From Silene latifolia (Eukaryota > Streptophyta > Magnoliopsida > Caryophyllales > Caryophyllaceae), in contig NC_133534.1 of the NCBI RefSeq assembly GCF_048544455.1, forward strand, positions 38,936,217 through 39,000,216: DNA of 64,000 nt. Reading direction: 5' to 3'. Positions 10,251 through 21,490 of the stretch are shown in pieces. A model generated the notes under the pieces. It did not search any database and was not told the origin of the DNA. It worked only from the letters and a program-made list of their open reading frames with translations. Position numbers and translations under genes: made by a program. The first letter of the stretch is position 1, and the number at the start of each line of letters is the position of its first letter.

Positions 10251-10376
10251 CAGATTTATTGTACTTGTGTTTGAACTTGTTATTTCTTTTTATGCTGTGT
10301 GTTGAACTTTGATCGCAAAACTATGCGTTGCTGGTTATTCCTGTACTTCTTTTGTACATTTTGCAGGTGGTCTGGT

Positions 10377-10562
10377 TCGATCGAGTGGTTTTTCTACTCG
10401 ATCGACCGTCTTTGGCAAGGAACTTTACTCGATCGAGCTTCTGCTGCTCTCGATCGAAATGCTGCAAAACCACTTTTCTCGATCGAGTATCCTATCTTCT
10501 CGATCGAGCACTTTTGACACCAACTCTTCTCGATCGAACCACTCCGATCTGTTCGATCGAGT
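10377..10562 (+). repeat. CTCGATCGAG palindrome array in 3' non-coding region
   Basis: Eight CGATCG-centred motifs lie in about 185 bp, spaced 18-33 bp apart, within non-coding DNA just after pol. The flanking bases vary (GAGT, GACC, GAGC, GAAA, GAAC) while the TCGATCGA core is constant. Confidence 0.88.
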
Positions 10563-12142
10563 AGTTACGTAGTCCAGCTATTATTTTTCGCTTGTTGAGC
10601 TACTGCGTGGCTACCCATGACCTCCCATGTTCATGGTCGGTTTGGGGAGGTCCCTCCTTACGCTGTCTTGTAAGTTTTCCAACTTCTGTTATCCTTTTCT
10701 CTTTGGTTTGCATTTCTTTCCTACTTTTTGGTACAATGAGGACATTGTACGGTTTAGTTTGCATGTTTTCTTGCATTTCCACTTGCACGTTTATTCATTT
10801 TCGCATACATTGTTGTTTTTAATTCGAAAAATCACATAAAATTGCAAAAAACAATCACGTTTATTTTTGAGTCGGAACGATTGAACTTTGACGCTACTTT
10901 GAGCCTTTACCCTTGCCCTGCATATTCTTGACATTTTGTTGGCATGTTAATGTGCACAATCTACGAGTTTTTGTTTCTCTCTTATCTGAACAAATAGACT
11001 TGACTCGTTTATTGGCAAGCTACATTACATTCTGAGGTTAGAGCTTTATAAACTGGTGACATTCATGACCAGTTTCATATAGGATGTGAGTAGTACTCTC
11101 TATAAGGCATGTAACATCAATTTTCATAAGCATGAATTCAGTCTTCTTGATACTTGTATGCATTCGGTCTGTGGTTGGTGACACATGCTAGGAGAGGCAG
11201 TTCCCTTTATTTCATTCTACCCATGAGCCTCACATAGCCAAATTGCCTATTTTGTCATGTATAGCTACAATCTATAATATTACCTACCCTAGCCGAGCTA
11301 GTAATTAGTAGCTGTTTGGAAAGTTTTATTGTAGTTTGGTCACACATCTGATTTTAGAAATTGGTGGAAGAGTTGAAGGGAATGAAAAGAAGAAAAATAT
11401 GGAAAAAAAACTGTTGTGAAAAAAGAGAAAAAAGAAACGAAAAAATTTTGAAAAAGAAAAGAGAAAAAGAAAGGAAAAAGATTATGAAACGTCATGAGCT
11501 GAAAATATTCTATGTTGTGGCTTATGATCCCATATTCTATTTGTATATTATGGGGAGTTAACAATTTTATGGTGGTTAGTGAGCTTTGTGCTGCAATTTA
11601 ACACTGATTTGCATTGGTTTATTGAGTATGAAGTTAGGATGTGTTCTTAATTTGGACCCGTTGTTGCTAGCTTGGCTGCTAACTCCACATATCCAAATTT
11701 ATCTTAGCCTCCTCTTACCCGGTACCTCACTTACCCAAATGTAAGTCCTCGGCATGTGTCTTGGTCATTAGTTGGTGGGAATGCATATGTACTGTTGTAG
11801 AGATTTTGTTCATGTTAAACTGCATGCATGTTCTTATAGGTTGAGTTAGGTGAGCGTCTTACTTCTTTCTATCTTTTACTATTAAACTCACCATGTGCTT
11901 AATTTGAGCGATGAGCGACCCGTGAGAGTCTGATATCCATGAGTCTTGCAAGGTCGACGGTTCAGTAAGTTTGAGATATTGATTTAATTCGTTTGCACTT
12001 ATTATGTGCCACTTTGTTAGTTGTTGCATTAAACTGGTTTGGATAGGTGATTTGTAGCCGATGAGTTGGTCTCGTTCCACTAGTTATTCTTAGTTGCATT
12101 CATAGTTTGCTTGGGGACAATCAAAGGTTTGATTTGGGGATT
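10563..12142 (+). other. Athila-like 3' non-coding region with purine tract and PPT
   Basis: No convincing gene lies here. 11361-11500 is a purine-rich strand (GAAAAAGAAAAGAG-like) with no codon signal. The last bases before the LTR (GATTTGGGGATT, about 12131-12142) serve as the polypurine tract. An env-like ORF, present at this place in some Athila members, is not recognisable. Confidence 0.6.
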
Positions 12143-13526
12143 TGATGCGTGTATTTTATAAAAGGTTTTTACCTCATTTTTACACGCCTCTGTATTATTT
12201 ACGTGGCGTCTAGTTACAAATACCCCCGAATAGTCTACTTTGGTTTGTCTTGTGTAAATTGCAGGTACGGGCCAGAAAGGAGCAAAACTGAGCCTAAACT
12301 TGTCTCATTTGCATGCATTTTGGAGAATAAGGAATCGGAACTTAGAATCCATCATTCGAAGACGCGTGAGCTGACCTCGGAAGGTGCTGAAGATTCTTAT
12401 GTGCCAATATAGCTCGATCGACTAACTATTTGGTCGATCGAATGCTTTATCCAACGAGGAATCACTCGATTGAGCAGTTCGGTTGCTCAATCGAAAGGGC
12501 TGATATAAGAAGTACTCGATCGAATAACATTTCTGTTCGATCGAGAGGAATTTCTAGATTTGTTATCGATCGAGTGGTTTCATATCACTCGATCGAGAGG
12601 TTTTACTTCTTACGCGTGTTATTGCCTATTTTCGAGATGGGCTTTGTAATTAGGATATAAGCTAGGTTAAGTAGTACGTGATACTTCTTCTTCTTCATCT
12701 CTTAGACCTCGACTATTCTTCTCTCTCCCTACTCTCTCATACACTTACTCTAGAACTTTGGCTTGGATCTTGAAACTTGTAATCGGTACCTTTATTGTCC
12801 CTTTATTCTTAATCTTAATCTATTATTGTCTTTTATTGCTTTCTCTCTTTATTTACAATTGTTATTATAAATCTTTCATTGCTCTTGTTATCATGTTTAA
12901 TCTATCTTGCTTATGTGCGATTGTTGCTACCCCGATAATAATGCATAGCTAATCTCCCTTGCTAAGACATAGGGGAGCCATGATTTTAAGGGAAGTGTAA
13001 ATTGAATGATTAGGTTTGATGCTAGTTTAATCTATGTTGTTAATTGCTACTTATAATTGTTCTTGTCTAATTGAGTCGACGCAATTAGTTAATAATCACA
13101 GTAAACCTTGACCTAGATCGGAAGATTGGAAAGGGTGAGACTTGTATCTAATATTAGGGCACTTTAGTGAGGGCGAAAGCTAAACTATTTGTGTTTTAGA
13201 GCGAATTGAGACCGGAAGGAGATATTCATTGCTCCATAGATTACACTTGCATTGACCTGAGACCTTGATTGCATGACTAGAGAATCATGGTGAACCGATT
13301 GTCTTAGCTATTTTCTCCCTGCTTGTTTAATTTCTACTCTCTTGCTTTCTTTCTTTTCCTTGATCTCATTAGAATAGAACAAACAACTAAAACCCCCAAA
13401 ACTGTTACCAAAACGGACTTAGTTAAAACTGACATTTTCCCATCTCCCTGTAGAGATCGACCCTACTTACTGCTAGCTTCTGTTAGTGTATCTAGGTTTT
13501 ATTTTTGGTGCCTGACGACGGTATCA
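12143..13526 (+). repeat. 3' LTR of the Athila-like element
   Basis: It starts TGATGCGTGTATTTTAT just after the PPT and ends GACGACGGTATCA, about 1384 bp, with TG/CA termini. Copia integrase coding sequence begins immediately after 13526, which sets the right edge. CTAAT (13527-13531) is the predicted target duplication, but its partner lies outside the window. It carries a palindrome array at 12413-12600. Confidence 0.75.
12413..12600 (+). repeat. Palindrome array inside the Athila-like LTR
   Basis: About eight motifs of the CTCGATCGAG type lie in 190 bp, including diverged copies CTCGATTGAG and CTCAATCGAA. It sits about 270 bp from the LTR start, so any enhancer role would be in U3, as in the chromovirus-type LTRs. 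Confidence 0.85.
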
Positions 13527-14960
13527 CTAATTAATCGAATTCCCACTGCTACCTTACACAACTCTACTCCCTACTTTTCCCTATTCGACAAAGAACCTAA
13601 TTATACTAAACTTCGAAGTTTCGGTTACCTTTGTTATCTGTGGTTTTGCCCTTACACCACTCACAAGCAAGCTAGAACCCTGCTCCAAACCTGTGTGTTT
13701 GTTTGTTATTCACCCACGTAGAGTGCCTTCTACTGCCTTTATCCCACCACCCTAAAGGTATATGTTTCTCGACATGTGGAATTTGTCGAATCACGCTTCC
13801 CATATCCCAACCTTGTCACTTATCCACCGTCCACCACTGCCACGACACCCTCCTGCTGGCTCCATGAGACCCTTCCCCCTGATTCCGCTGCTCCACCCTC
13901 ACCACCAACTTCTTCACAACCCTCGGCACCACCCACATCACCTCGACAGTCCCTGCACTCTACTTCCAACTCCCCTAACCCGTCACCCACTATCAATGCC
14001 TCCCCTATTCCTTCCTCATCCATTCTTCCCGTCACAAACACACCCACTGCTCAACCGTCCCCATCGCCACCTCCACCCCCACCACCACCTCGTGCTATCA
14101 CCAGGTTAGTCAACAACATACGGAAACCCAACCCTAAGTATGCGAAATTAGCTACAGTACTACCGCCATCCCACCTTTCTCGTACCACTAAACAGGCCTT
14201 GGTCGATCCAAAGTGGCGTGATGCGATTGCTGAGTATAATGCATTACAAAACAAACACACATGGACTCTTGTTCCTCCAAACCCGTCCTACAATGTTATT
14301 GGATGTAAATGGATTTATCGTATCAAATATAAACCCGACAATTCCATTGATAAGTACAAAGCTCGACTAGTTGCAAAGGGTTTTATTCAACGTCTCGGGG
14401 TTGACTACTCGGATACTTTCAACCCTGTTGTCAAGCCCGCTACTGTTCGTACTTTACTCTGTCTCGCTCTCATTAATGGTTGGTGTCTTCGCCAACTTGA
14501 TATTAATAGTGCCTTCTTACAAGGTGCACTAACTGATGAAGTATACATGTCACAGCCACCGGAGTTCACAAACTCCGAACACCCCAGGTATGTATGTAAG
14601 CTCACCAAAGCTATATACGGTCTCAAACAGGCCCCACGCGCCTGGTATACGATACTGAAGCTTCACTTTCTTGCCACCGACTTCACAGCCTCGCGAGCTG
14701 ACCTGTCTTTGTTTATATGCACGACACCTTCGCACACCATTTATTTACTAGTTTACATCGATGACATCATTCTCACCGGCTCAAACCCGAGTCTTGTGTC
14801 TTCCTTCATTGAGTCAGTAGCCGCACATTTTTCACTTAAGGATTTAGGCACATTATCGTATTTTCTAGGAGTCGAAGTCACCCCCAATCCCAATTGTCTT
14901 CTTTTGACACAATCAAAATACATCCATGATTTATTTCACACTAACAAAATGATAGTCTAA
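13527..14960 (+). pseudogene. copia integrase end and reverse transcriptase
   Basis: The sequence begins in the integrase motif LINRIPTATL, continues with LRSFGYLCY, and is stopped by TAG at 13719-13721 while staying in frame. A long Pro/Ser-rich linker (about 13830-14100) follows, then the reverse transcriptase: WRDAIAEYNALQ, TWTLVPP, GCKWIYRIKYKPD, RLVAKGFIQ, QLDINSAFLQG, KAIYGLKQAPRAWY and the catalytic YIDD. A TAA at 14958-14960 marks loss of frame. Confidence 0.85.
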
Positions 14961-15729
14961 ACCGGCTAAGACACCCTTAGCCATGCACCCTCCCCTTCAC
15001 CACGATGGGAGTCCAAAAATTTCTAATCCAACTGACTATCGCGCTATCTTCGGTAGTTTTCAGTATCTCTACTTCACTCGTCCAGATATAACCTTCGTTG
15101 TCAACAAATTGGCTCAGTTTATGCAACGTCCTACCGAGCTTCATTGGTGTGCTCTTAAAAGGCTACTTCGTTACCTTAATGGCATTTCCACTGTTGGTCT
15201 ACAATTATATCGCTCCTCTCCCACTCGTCTTCACGCATATTGTGATGCGGATTGGGCTGGGGACCGTGACACCTAGGTCTCCACCTCCGGTTTTATTACT
15301 TACTTGGGTCGTAATGCTTTGTCTTGGGGCGCCAAGAAACGTGCTTTAGCCTGCTCGTCTACAGAGGCCGAGTTTTGTGCCGTTGCCACTACTTCTGCCG
15401 AATTGTCTTGGCTTCGGTCCTTACTAACTGAACTTTGTGTTCCATTTTCTACTCCATCAGTCATCTATTGTGATAACCTTAGTGCTACTCATTACTCTGC
15501 AAACCCCGTTTTCCACTCCATAATGAAGAATCTCGCTCTTGTTTTCTATTTTGTTCGAGAACAGGTACAACAAGGTCCACTTCGGGTCCAACATATTTCT
15601 GGCGACGATCAACTCGCTGATGTTCTCACTAAGCCACTTCCAAGCCCTCGTTTTGCTTCTTTGCTCTCCAAGATTGGTCTCACCTTCGGATCGTCCATCT
15701 TGCGGGAGCGTGTTAGGAATATTTTCTAG
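14961..15729 (+). pseudogene. copia RNase H
   Basis: RNase H follows the reverse transcriptase in a shifted frame: FTRPDITFVVNKLAQFM, LHAYCDADWAGD, a TAG at 15274-15276, then ALACSSTEAEFCAVA, VIYCDNLSATH and ADVLTKPLPSPRF. The normal stop is at 15727-15729, inside the LTR, as is common in Ale-type copias. The PPT-like GCGGGAG lies just before the LTR. Confidence 0.83.
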
Positions 15730-15918
15730 TTTCAAATTGTGTATATATTTTGTTAATATTTCCGCTTTCCATATTCTCGTAATTACCGTAGCTTTGATTA
15801 TTTTTTTAGATAAATATGTCGATAGTTTTCTTTTCTTCCAAGCATTGTAATAGTATATAAACTATGGTTGTAACCCTTGTAAAATCATCAATACAATTAA
15901 TCTTTTCAAAACCTTACA
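15711..15918 (+). repeat. Short copia 3' LTR (about 208 bp)
   Basis: It starts TGTTAGGAATATTTTC after GCGGGAGCG and ends about CCTTACA. A TATAAAC-like box and the TTGTAAAATCATCAATACAA tail are consistent with an LTR. The right edge is estimated from the TG/CA rule and could be off by a few bases. CTACA (15919-15923) would be the target duplication. Confidence 0.6.
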
Positions 15919-18339
15919 CTACAATCTAAATTAACCGATCCAAAGAGTAATTAAGTACACGTCTAAGTAACAAGTGTTCGGACCAAGGGATGGATCCAGA
16001 AATTTCTATTTGGTGTAACAAGAATAATGTACTAACTATGAAAATTCTCGCCCTTAATTCGTGTTTAAATTTAGTTAAGAAATTTACATTTTATCTTTTA
16101 GTTTTAAATCCTTATTTGTTTTTAAAAATATTTACATACTAGTTAGATTCAAAAATGCGTAAGTGGTAATTTAGTAATTTACCCCTTTAACTTTGTTCAA
16201 TTGTGAAATTAGGCCCCTTAAGTTTCAATTGTAGCAATCAAGCCCCTTAACTTTAACAAAAGGTGAAATTCAGCCCCATTTTTTTATTTTTCACTTAAAT
16301 CTCAACAAAAAATCATTTTACATTTATATTATACAACTAATAATACATAAAAATTATTATTTTTAACTTTATTGATTATTTAAATTTAATTATTCATCTA
16401 AAGAGTAATTTTACACTCATCTATAAAAATAAAATAAAAAAAACTTTATGAACTATTCTTACATTTTAAATAAATTGTCTAAAAATCGTAAAATTATAAA
16501 AAAAAAATACTCACCATTACAATTATTTATTGTATCAAAGTTACAGAAATTAAATTTTGTATTTGATTAATTGGATTATAAAATGAATGTTGGTTAAATT
16601 TCATGAAAGATAAAAAAAATGGGGTTTAATTTTACTTTTAACTAAAGTTAAGGGGTTTGATCTATACAATACTATTAAAAGGCTAGCTTGAGCATCCACC
16701 ATATGCCACATGTCAATAGGAAAAACAAGTACAAAATACTCAACAAACTAATCTCATAACAAACTAATGTCATAATAAGTCTATACAATATATCACAAGC
16801 ATTCTAAGTACCCTCATCAATTCTCAATTTTGAAAAGGTCGATATATAATTAAATAACTCACTTAAATTTTCTTAATTAATTTCATATTTAATCACTCCG
16901 GAAGTTACATGCCTTTTTACCTTTTCCTATATCAATGTTACTTTTTAGTTGCTTAACTAATCTTATGTATGTTAGAATTAAAATTTCATTTTCAGCAAAT
17001 TTGTAGATTTCTTTTTTTTTTATGGTGTTTTACTAAAATCTACTTTTTGATATTGAAAAGAAAGGATGCATTTTGCTTTTTGTTCATCATCCTCTATTGT
17101 GTGATTGTTTTCCTTATTTATCCTCCCTTTGTTTTTTTTCTTTGGTTAATTTACTCTCTTCTTTTGAATTCCTGTTAATATGAAATCTGAATTGGACACT
17201 TGGGTAACGATGGGTGTGCATGCTGTGCCGTGCATTTCTAATGCGACTCGAGTATGATCCTTATTGCGACTTGAATGTGACGTGAACGACTCGAATGCAA
17301 CATGAACGATTTGACATTTGAACGTTGACCCTGATTGACTCGATCTGAGACAAAATCTTATCGATGGATAGACTCATAAATGTGCAGGATCCTTCGAAAT
17401 GGATGACACGTGGCTTGAACTAGACATGGGAAGAAGGCATCATAATCTCCCTAATCAAAGTCTTTGTCGAAACATGAACCAACTATCAATTTGAACATCT
17501 TTGCCAACACCGTCAGATAAAGCTCATTCTGAGACTTGACAACTATTCACCTGAATCTAGATTCTTATCCTAGCCTGAAACGAGTGTTAAGACTGACTTA
17601 AATATAGGTAGCTTCATTTGGACTTGATCAGGACCCATAAGAAATCGTAAGATGACAACTTAGATGATTGGTGGATTGAATCCCTTATTCTGAAGGACTG
17701 CCTACATATTCACGGGAAGCAAAATCAATCCAACGTAGTTTGATCTGTGGTGCATAAACTTGGCATCTTGTTTGTGTGTACACATTCGATGGTTTCACCT
17801 AAGATATCATGTCGTATCCCATTCTAGCCAGTAAGGTACCGTCAAATCCCGTGTCTTGGGTTAGGTGTAAAAGGCTTGGATCTTTTGGGATGTGGAGCTT
17901 GGTAATAACAAGTTTGAATGGTTAACCATCATTCTGAAGGTTTGTTTTGTGGTGCTAAGGCCAAAGGCTATGGCTATTGATGTGGTTGGAAATGTTGTCT
18001 CGGGTTTGATGAAACCCGAGTGCAAATGGTTAGGAAATGACGTGGGTTCAAATTTTCATGTCTGGACCCTAAAGGCTTGGGTGTAAAGAAACAAGCTAGA
18101 TGAATCCACAAAATCTCTGACTATTCCCTTGCAACTGTCTCGAGAAGGACTTAGGGGTAGAAAGGTTACGAATGGCACTAAATTACTATTTTGGCTTTGC
18201 CCACTGAATTTTGATTACAAGTGTTTTGGCACTTGGTTTCTGCTTCACATACCGACTCTTGGGTTTTGTAATTTAGACATTCAACCATGAGCCTTATGGT
18301 ACTCGGCTTCCGCTTTGCACACTGATTATTGGCTTCGGT
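15919..18339. other. AT-rich intergenic DNA, no gene seen
   Basis: Apart from the foldback repeat at 16232-16662, I see no coding signal, tRNA or structured RNA here. Small ORFs at 16969-17178 and 17892-18086 have no recognisable motifs. The stretch from about 17200 is less AT-rich and looks like old repeat sequence of unknown type. Confidence 0.5.
16232..16662. mobile_element. Foldback MITE-like repeat
   Basis: Imperfect terminal inverted repeats of about 55 bp are present. The left arm (16232-16288, AAGCCCCTTAACTTTAAC...) and the right arm (16611-16662) match in reverse complement with the shared blocks CCCCTTAACTTTA and CCCCATTTTTTTAT. The 320-bp core is extremely AT-rich. No transposase is present and no clear target duplication was found. 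Superfamily is undetermined. Confidence 0.6.
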
Positions 18340-18466
18340 AACTTCGACATCGGTTTCTGAGTTCTGCAATTTCGACATTCTGGACACTCATTTCTGTAAT
18401 TTCGACATCTTCGACTACTCATTTCTGTAACTTTGACATCTTTTAGTACCCACTTATGTAACTTCG
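18340..18466. repeat. Degenerate short tandem repeat (CTGTAACTTCGACAT-like)
   Basis: Units such as TTCTGTAATTTCGACATC recur about every 35-40 bp from about 18300. The array continues after the solo LTR at 19839-19880 (CTTCGACATTTGCTACAACTTG, CTTCTGTAACTTCTACAG), showing that the LTR inserted into it. Confidence 0.6.
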
Positions 18467-18499
18467 TGTAATACTACGGTTTTCTATGTCTATGGGTAC

Positions 18500-18620
18500 G
18501 CTATCGAGTGGGACTTACTCTGTCGAGTAAGTAGCTTTTTACGTATAGTAGTCTGCCTCTAGGGTACTCGATCGCGTAAGTTGGGGACTCGATCGAGTAA
18601 GGGGCACTCGATCAAGTAAG
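18500..18620 (+). repeat. U3 palindrome motifs in solo LTR
   Basis: Five motifs lie in 120 bp: two half-eroded (TATCGAGTGG, TGTCGAGTAAG), one ACTCGATCGCGTAAG, one ACTCGATCGAGTAAG and one ACTCGATCAAGTAAG. The position relative to the LTR start is as in the other LTRs. Confidence 0.8.
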
Positions 18621-19224
18621 TGTGTTTTACGGGTTTGATTAGCCGGGTATTGTTAATAACGCGAGATTAATATAAAAGCTTCCGTCATTATTTCCTAAAC
18701 ACTTTTATAATTCTAAAACTTTTCAAGAGGAGATTTAAAGTTACGTTGTTCGCATCTCTCACGTTATTAGCAAATCCCAAGGCTAGGATCGTCAGTTCGT
18801 CTCGTTCTTTACGCCGTTGTGATCGTTGTGTCGAGGGTAAGCTTTTAATATAATTTTCATAATGTTTTGTTAAGTTTGCTTAAACCCTAATTGGGTAGAT
18901 TTGGAGGATTTGAGAGTATTATGATGTGTTGGTAGTAATTGTATGTATACATGATATATGAAGAGGATTCGTAAAGGAGAAGTTCTGATTAGCTGCTAGA
19001 CGGTCTCGTGTGATTGCTATTCCCGGTAGGGTTTTCCTACTCATTATTGATTACAGAATGTGTTGGTGGTTGTTTGTTGTTGTTGTATATCATATTGGCA
19101 TTGGATTCTGATTTGGTGATTGTTGCTATTGTAATGTGATTATCGTATGTCTGTCTATGGTTTGCGAGGTGCGTCCTCGGCTGAGTGGAGTCACTTGCGG
19201 GAGTGGCTTCACGCCCTTGATTCG

Positions 19225-19250
19225 CCTTCTGTGGAACCCGCCACAGAAGG
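19225..19250 (+). other. Perfect 10-bp stem-loop in LTR
   Basis: The stem CCTTCTGTGG pairs exactly across the loop AACCCG. The homologous place in the minus-strand LTR (47495-47522) keeps a compensated version (CCTTCCGTGG against CCACGAAGG with one bulge), suggesting that structure rather than sequence is maintained. This is inference. Confidence 0.5.
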
Positions 19251-19859
19251 GATGTGCACATTAAGGAACATCGGTTTATCGCTCGGATGAGATGAGCGGG
19301 GCTTAGGTGAGAACGGCTGCGGTCCCCCACTGGCGGTGTGGAATACTTGTTGCGATGAGTATTTTGGCAGGACTACGCACTTTAGTGTGTATTCAGGTGT
19401 GTGGTGATGTGACGGAGTTGGTGGATTGGATTGGCTGGTCTTGCTGTTTTATTGCAGCTATTTGTTTTGTGTAATCAGTACTGACCCCATTTAATTGTTT
19501 TAAAAAAATTGTGGTGATCCATTCGGGATAGTGAGCGGTTATTGAGCAGTTATGAGTTGACGCGCATGGGATAGCTGGGTTGAGTCATCACGAGTTGTCT
19601 TAGAAGTCTTTCGCTGTGTCGAACATTCTTTTATTTTGTTTAGTCGGTTTGACAGTTTTGAGAACATTTGTATTTCACTTTATCAGTTTCGGATTTGGTT
19701 TGTATCGCTTTAAACATTATTATTAAAGTACGTTTCTTCATGGTCTATTTGATTATCATTGCCTAGGGTAACCGAGATGGTAGCACTTCCATGCCTTAAG
19801 TGGTCCTGGTAAGGCACTTGAAGTATGGGGGTGTTACACTTCGACATTTGCTACAACTT

Positions 19860-20000
19860 GCTTCTGTAACTTCTACAGTTTTTTCATTTTTCTTCTTTTT
19901 TTCTTCTCTTTTCTTTTTCTTCTTTTTTTTCGTCTTTTTTCTTTTTCTCATCTTTTCATTCTTTTTCATCTTTTTTTTTCTCCTTTCTTTAAAAATGGTC
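19860..20000. repeat. Pyrimidine (TTC/TTTTTC) low-complexity tract
   Basis: About 130 bp of nearly pure T and C with TTTTTCTTC-type units. It is simple sequence with no coding content. Confidence 0.8.
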
Positions 20001-21074
20001 TTCTAATCATTCTCCTGGTCACAAATGGATATACCTTGAAAACTGTGCTTCGTCAATTGAATTGGATCGGAACTAACAATTCCTCGTTAGAACGGGTTGG
20101 TCTCTTCTCTCTTCGAGATGAGACGATTTTGTCGGGGAATGGGCTTACCTTCCGCCATCGATATGGAAAACAAGGAACTAGTCCGGGTTTGTCATAGAAT
20201 CATCTAAGAGCTTGTCATAAGCACTGGTTCTGATGGAGGTTTTCTACCGTCGGACATGGAATAGATAAAGGAAACATACACGGGATCTTAAAGTACCCTA
20301 CCATTTACAACAGAATACATGTTTCTACCCAAGGGCATCGTTCGAGTGCGTTGTGTATTTTCATTGATTTGATAATGGAAACGGGATTGGGAACATGATC
20401 AATTTCATTGATAGTAGAAGGAGTTTGATATGTTGTAGGAAAAAACAAACCTTAGACTTGACTCGGACTAAGACTCGAATGTAAATTCCGACTCATAATC
20501 ATCAACCTCGGTTTTGAACTTTTCTCTTTTCAAGAGTCGACTCAGATGCTCGGTTTGAAAAAAATTGGCCCACTTTTGCAACTCGGTTTTGACTTTGGGA
20601 GAAAACTTTCAAATTAAAATTTCGAAGACAATTTAACGAAATCAATTTCGAATAACAAACTAACTTTTTCGCGTAAAAGGCACTTCGTGCAACGATTTTC
20701 AAACGCAGATTGTGACTTCGTTTCTTACTCAAATCTGAATCCGAAAGATGTTCTGGTATCCTTAGACTACAAAGATTTGAACTTTAGCAAAAAAAAAAAA
20801 ACAGAAGTAAAAAGCACTTTGAAATGATTAAAAACAAGTGAGAACAGATGCAGTTTTCTGGTTTTCAAAAAAACTTTGCAAATCGGTTTTAGATTAAATA
20901 GGGATAGGGGATTAATGGTGTAGCATAATTATTTTTTCTCAATATTTTTTTTGACTTTAGTGTAGTACTTGATACACCAAGGATAGGTTCCCCCTACTCC
21001 GACCCATTTAACTAGTGGTTCAGCCCATTTAACCAGTCTCATAATTACTCCCATTTCGAAGTAGAACTGATAAA
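20001..21074. other. Intergenic, nothing recognised
   Basis: I see no gene, RNA or bounded repeat in this stretch. The composition resembles 17200-18340 and may be the same old repeat. Confidence 0.4.
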
Positions 21075-21337
21075 ATTGACCCGACCCGAATAACCCGAAC
21101 ATGACCCGAACCCGAACATGACCCGAACCCGAATTGAGCCGACTCAGTATAACCCGACCCGAATTTTTATTGTTGCAAACTGATTATTATCCACAAATAA
21201 CTTGATAACAGTGACCGAGAAATGACCTGAACACAAAATGACCCGATCCGGCCCGAAAACTGTTGACCCGAAATAACCCAGCCGAAATTAACTGATCTGA
21301 CACCATTCCGATTACCCCGTTCACCAGGTTTATCCAA
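21075..21337. repeat. Dispersed ACCCGA-rich repeat, copy 1
   Basis: ACCCGA/ACCCGAAC units are scattered over about 260 bp around an AT-rich centre (TTATTATCCACAAATAACTTGATAA), ending CACCAGGTTTATCC. A second copy at 29812-30040 shares the ACCCGA units, the AT-rich centre (ATTATTTATAAATAAATTGAT) and the end GCCAGGTCTACC. It lies about 150 bp upstream of the gene starting at 21491. Repeat class is unknown to me. Confidence 0.6.
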
Positions 21338-21490
21338 GTATACAGAGGCTATGAGGGTTTAAGAGAAATAAATCTCACAAATCGCAACGGAAGAAGTCCG
21401 TCCACACACAAGACAATTGAGAAGACCAGAACACAGCGCCAAACAACAAAAGCAAGGATCAATAGAGTTGAAGCATAGAATTGGGGGAAA

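Larger units (their letters stand above)
5510..13526 (+). mobile_element. Athila-like Ty3/gypsy element, 5' part outside window
   Basis: Blocks in order are gag C-terminus, protease, reverse transcriptase, RNase H, integrase, a 1.95-kb non-coding 3' region, PPT and one LTR. Protease wording (LGASVSVIPLSVCKKL), the FMDDFSVYG box and the long 3' region are typical of the Athila lineage. The 5' LTR, PBS and most of gag are cut off by the chromovirus insertion at 5509/5510 and should lie left of the window. The right end abuts Ty1/copia integrase sequence, so this element probably inserted into that copia. No env-like ORF is recognisable. Internal stops and frameshifts make it inactive. Confidence 0.83.
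13527..15918 (+). mobile_element. Ty1/copia (Ale-like) element, 3' part
   Basis: Integrase C-terminus, reverse transcriptase, RNase H and a short LTR are visible in copia order (integrase before reverse transcriptase). The wording YLLVYIDDIILTGS and the roughly 200-bp LTR resemble the Ale/Retrofit lineage (judged by eye). Gag, protease and the integrase core were separated by the Athila-like insertion and should lie left of the window. Confidence 0.82.
18467..19838 (+). mobile_element. Solo LTR of the chromovirus-type family, 5-bp TSD
   Basis: A complete 1372-bp LTR (TGTAATACTACGG to GGGGGTGTTACA) is flanked by perfect 5-bp direct repeats CTTCG (18462-18466 and 19839-19843). No internal sequence is present, so it arose by LTR-LTR recombination. 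Its 3' end matches the LTRs of the 46944-54021 element more closely than the one at 4140-5509. A TATAAAAG box is at 18671-18678. Confidence 0.92.

Noticed and set aside
11361-11561. Lys/Arg/Glu-rich ORF
   Set aside because: It is a purine-rich low-complexity strand in Athila-like 3' non-coding DNA, without motif or start context.
13501-13526. TTTTTGGTGCCTGACGACGG as a primer binding site
   Set aside because: It resembles the TTTTTGGCGCC PBS of Athila, which would make the LTR a 5' LTR. However, copia coding sequence follows at 13527 and a PPT precedes 12143, so I take it as the end of a 3' LTR.
12143-13526. A solo Athila LTR unrelated to the upstream pol
   Set aside because: A PPT-like run directly upstream and the typical Athila 3' region argue that it belongs to the 5510-12142 element, and the palindrome arrays are shared.
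13762-14109. His/Pro-rich frame over the copia linker
   Set aside because: It is an alternate frame of the Pro/Ser-rich integrase to reverse transcriptase linker, and the main frame continues into reverse transcriptase.
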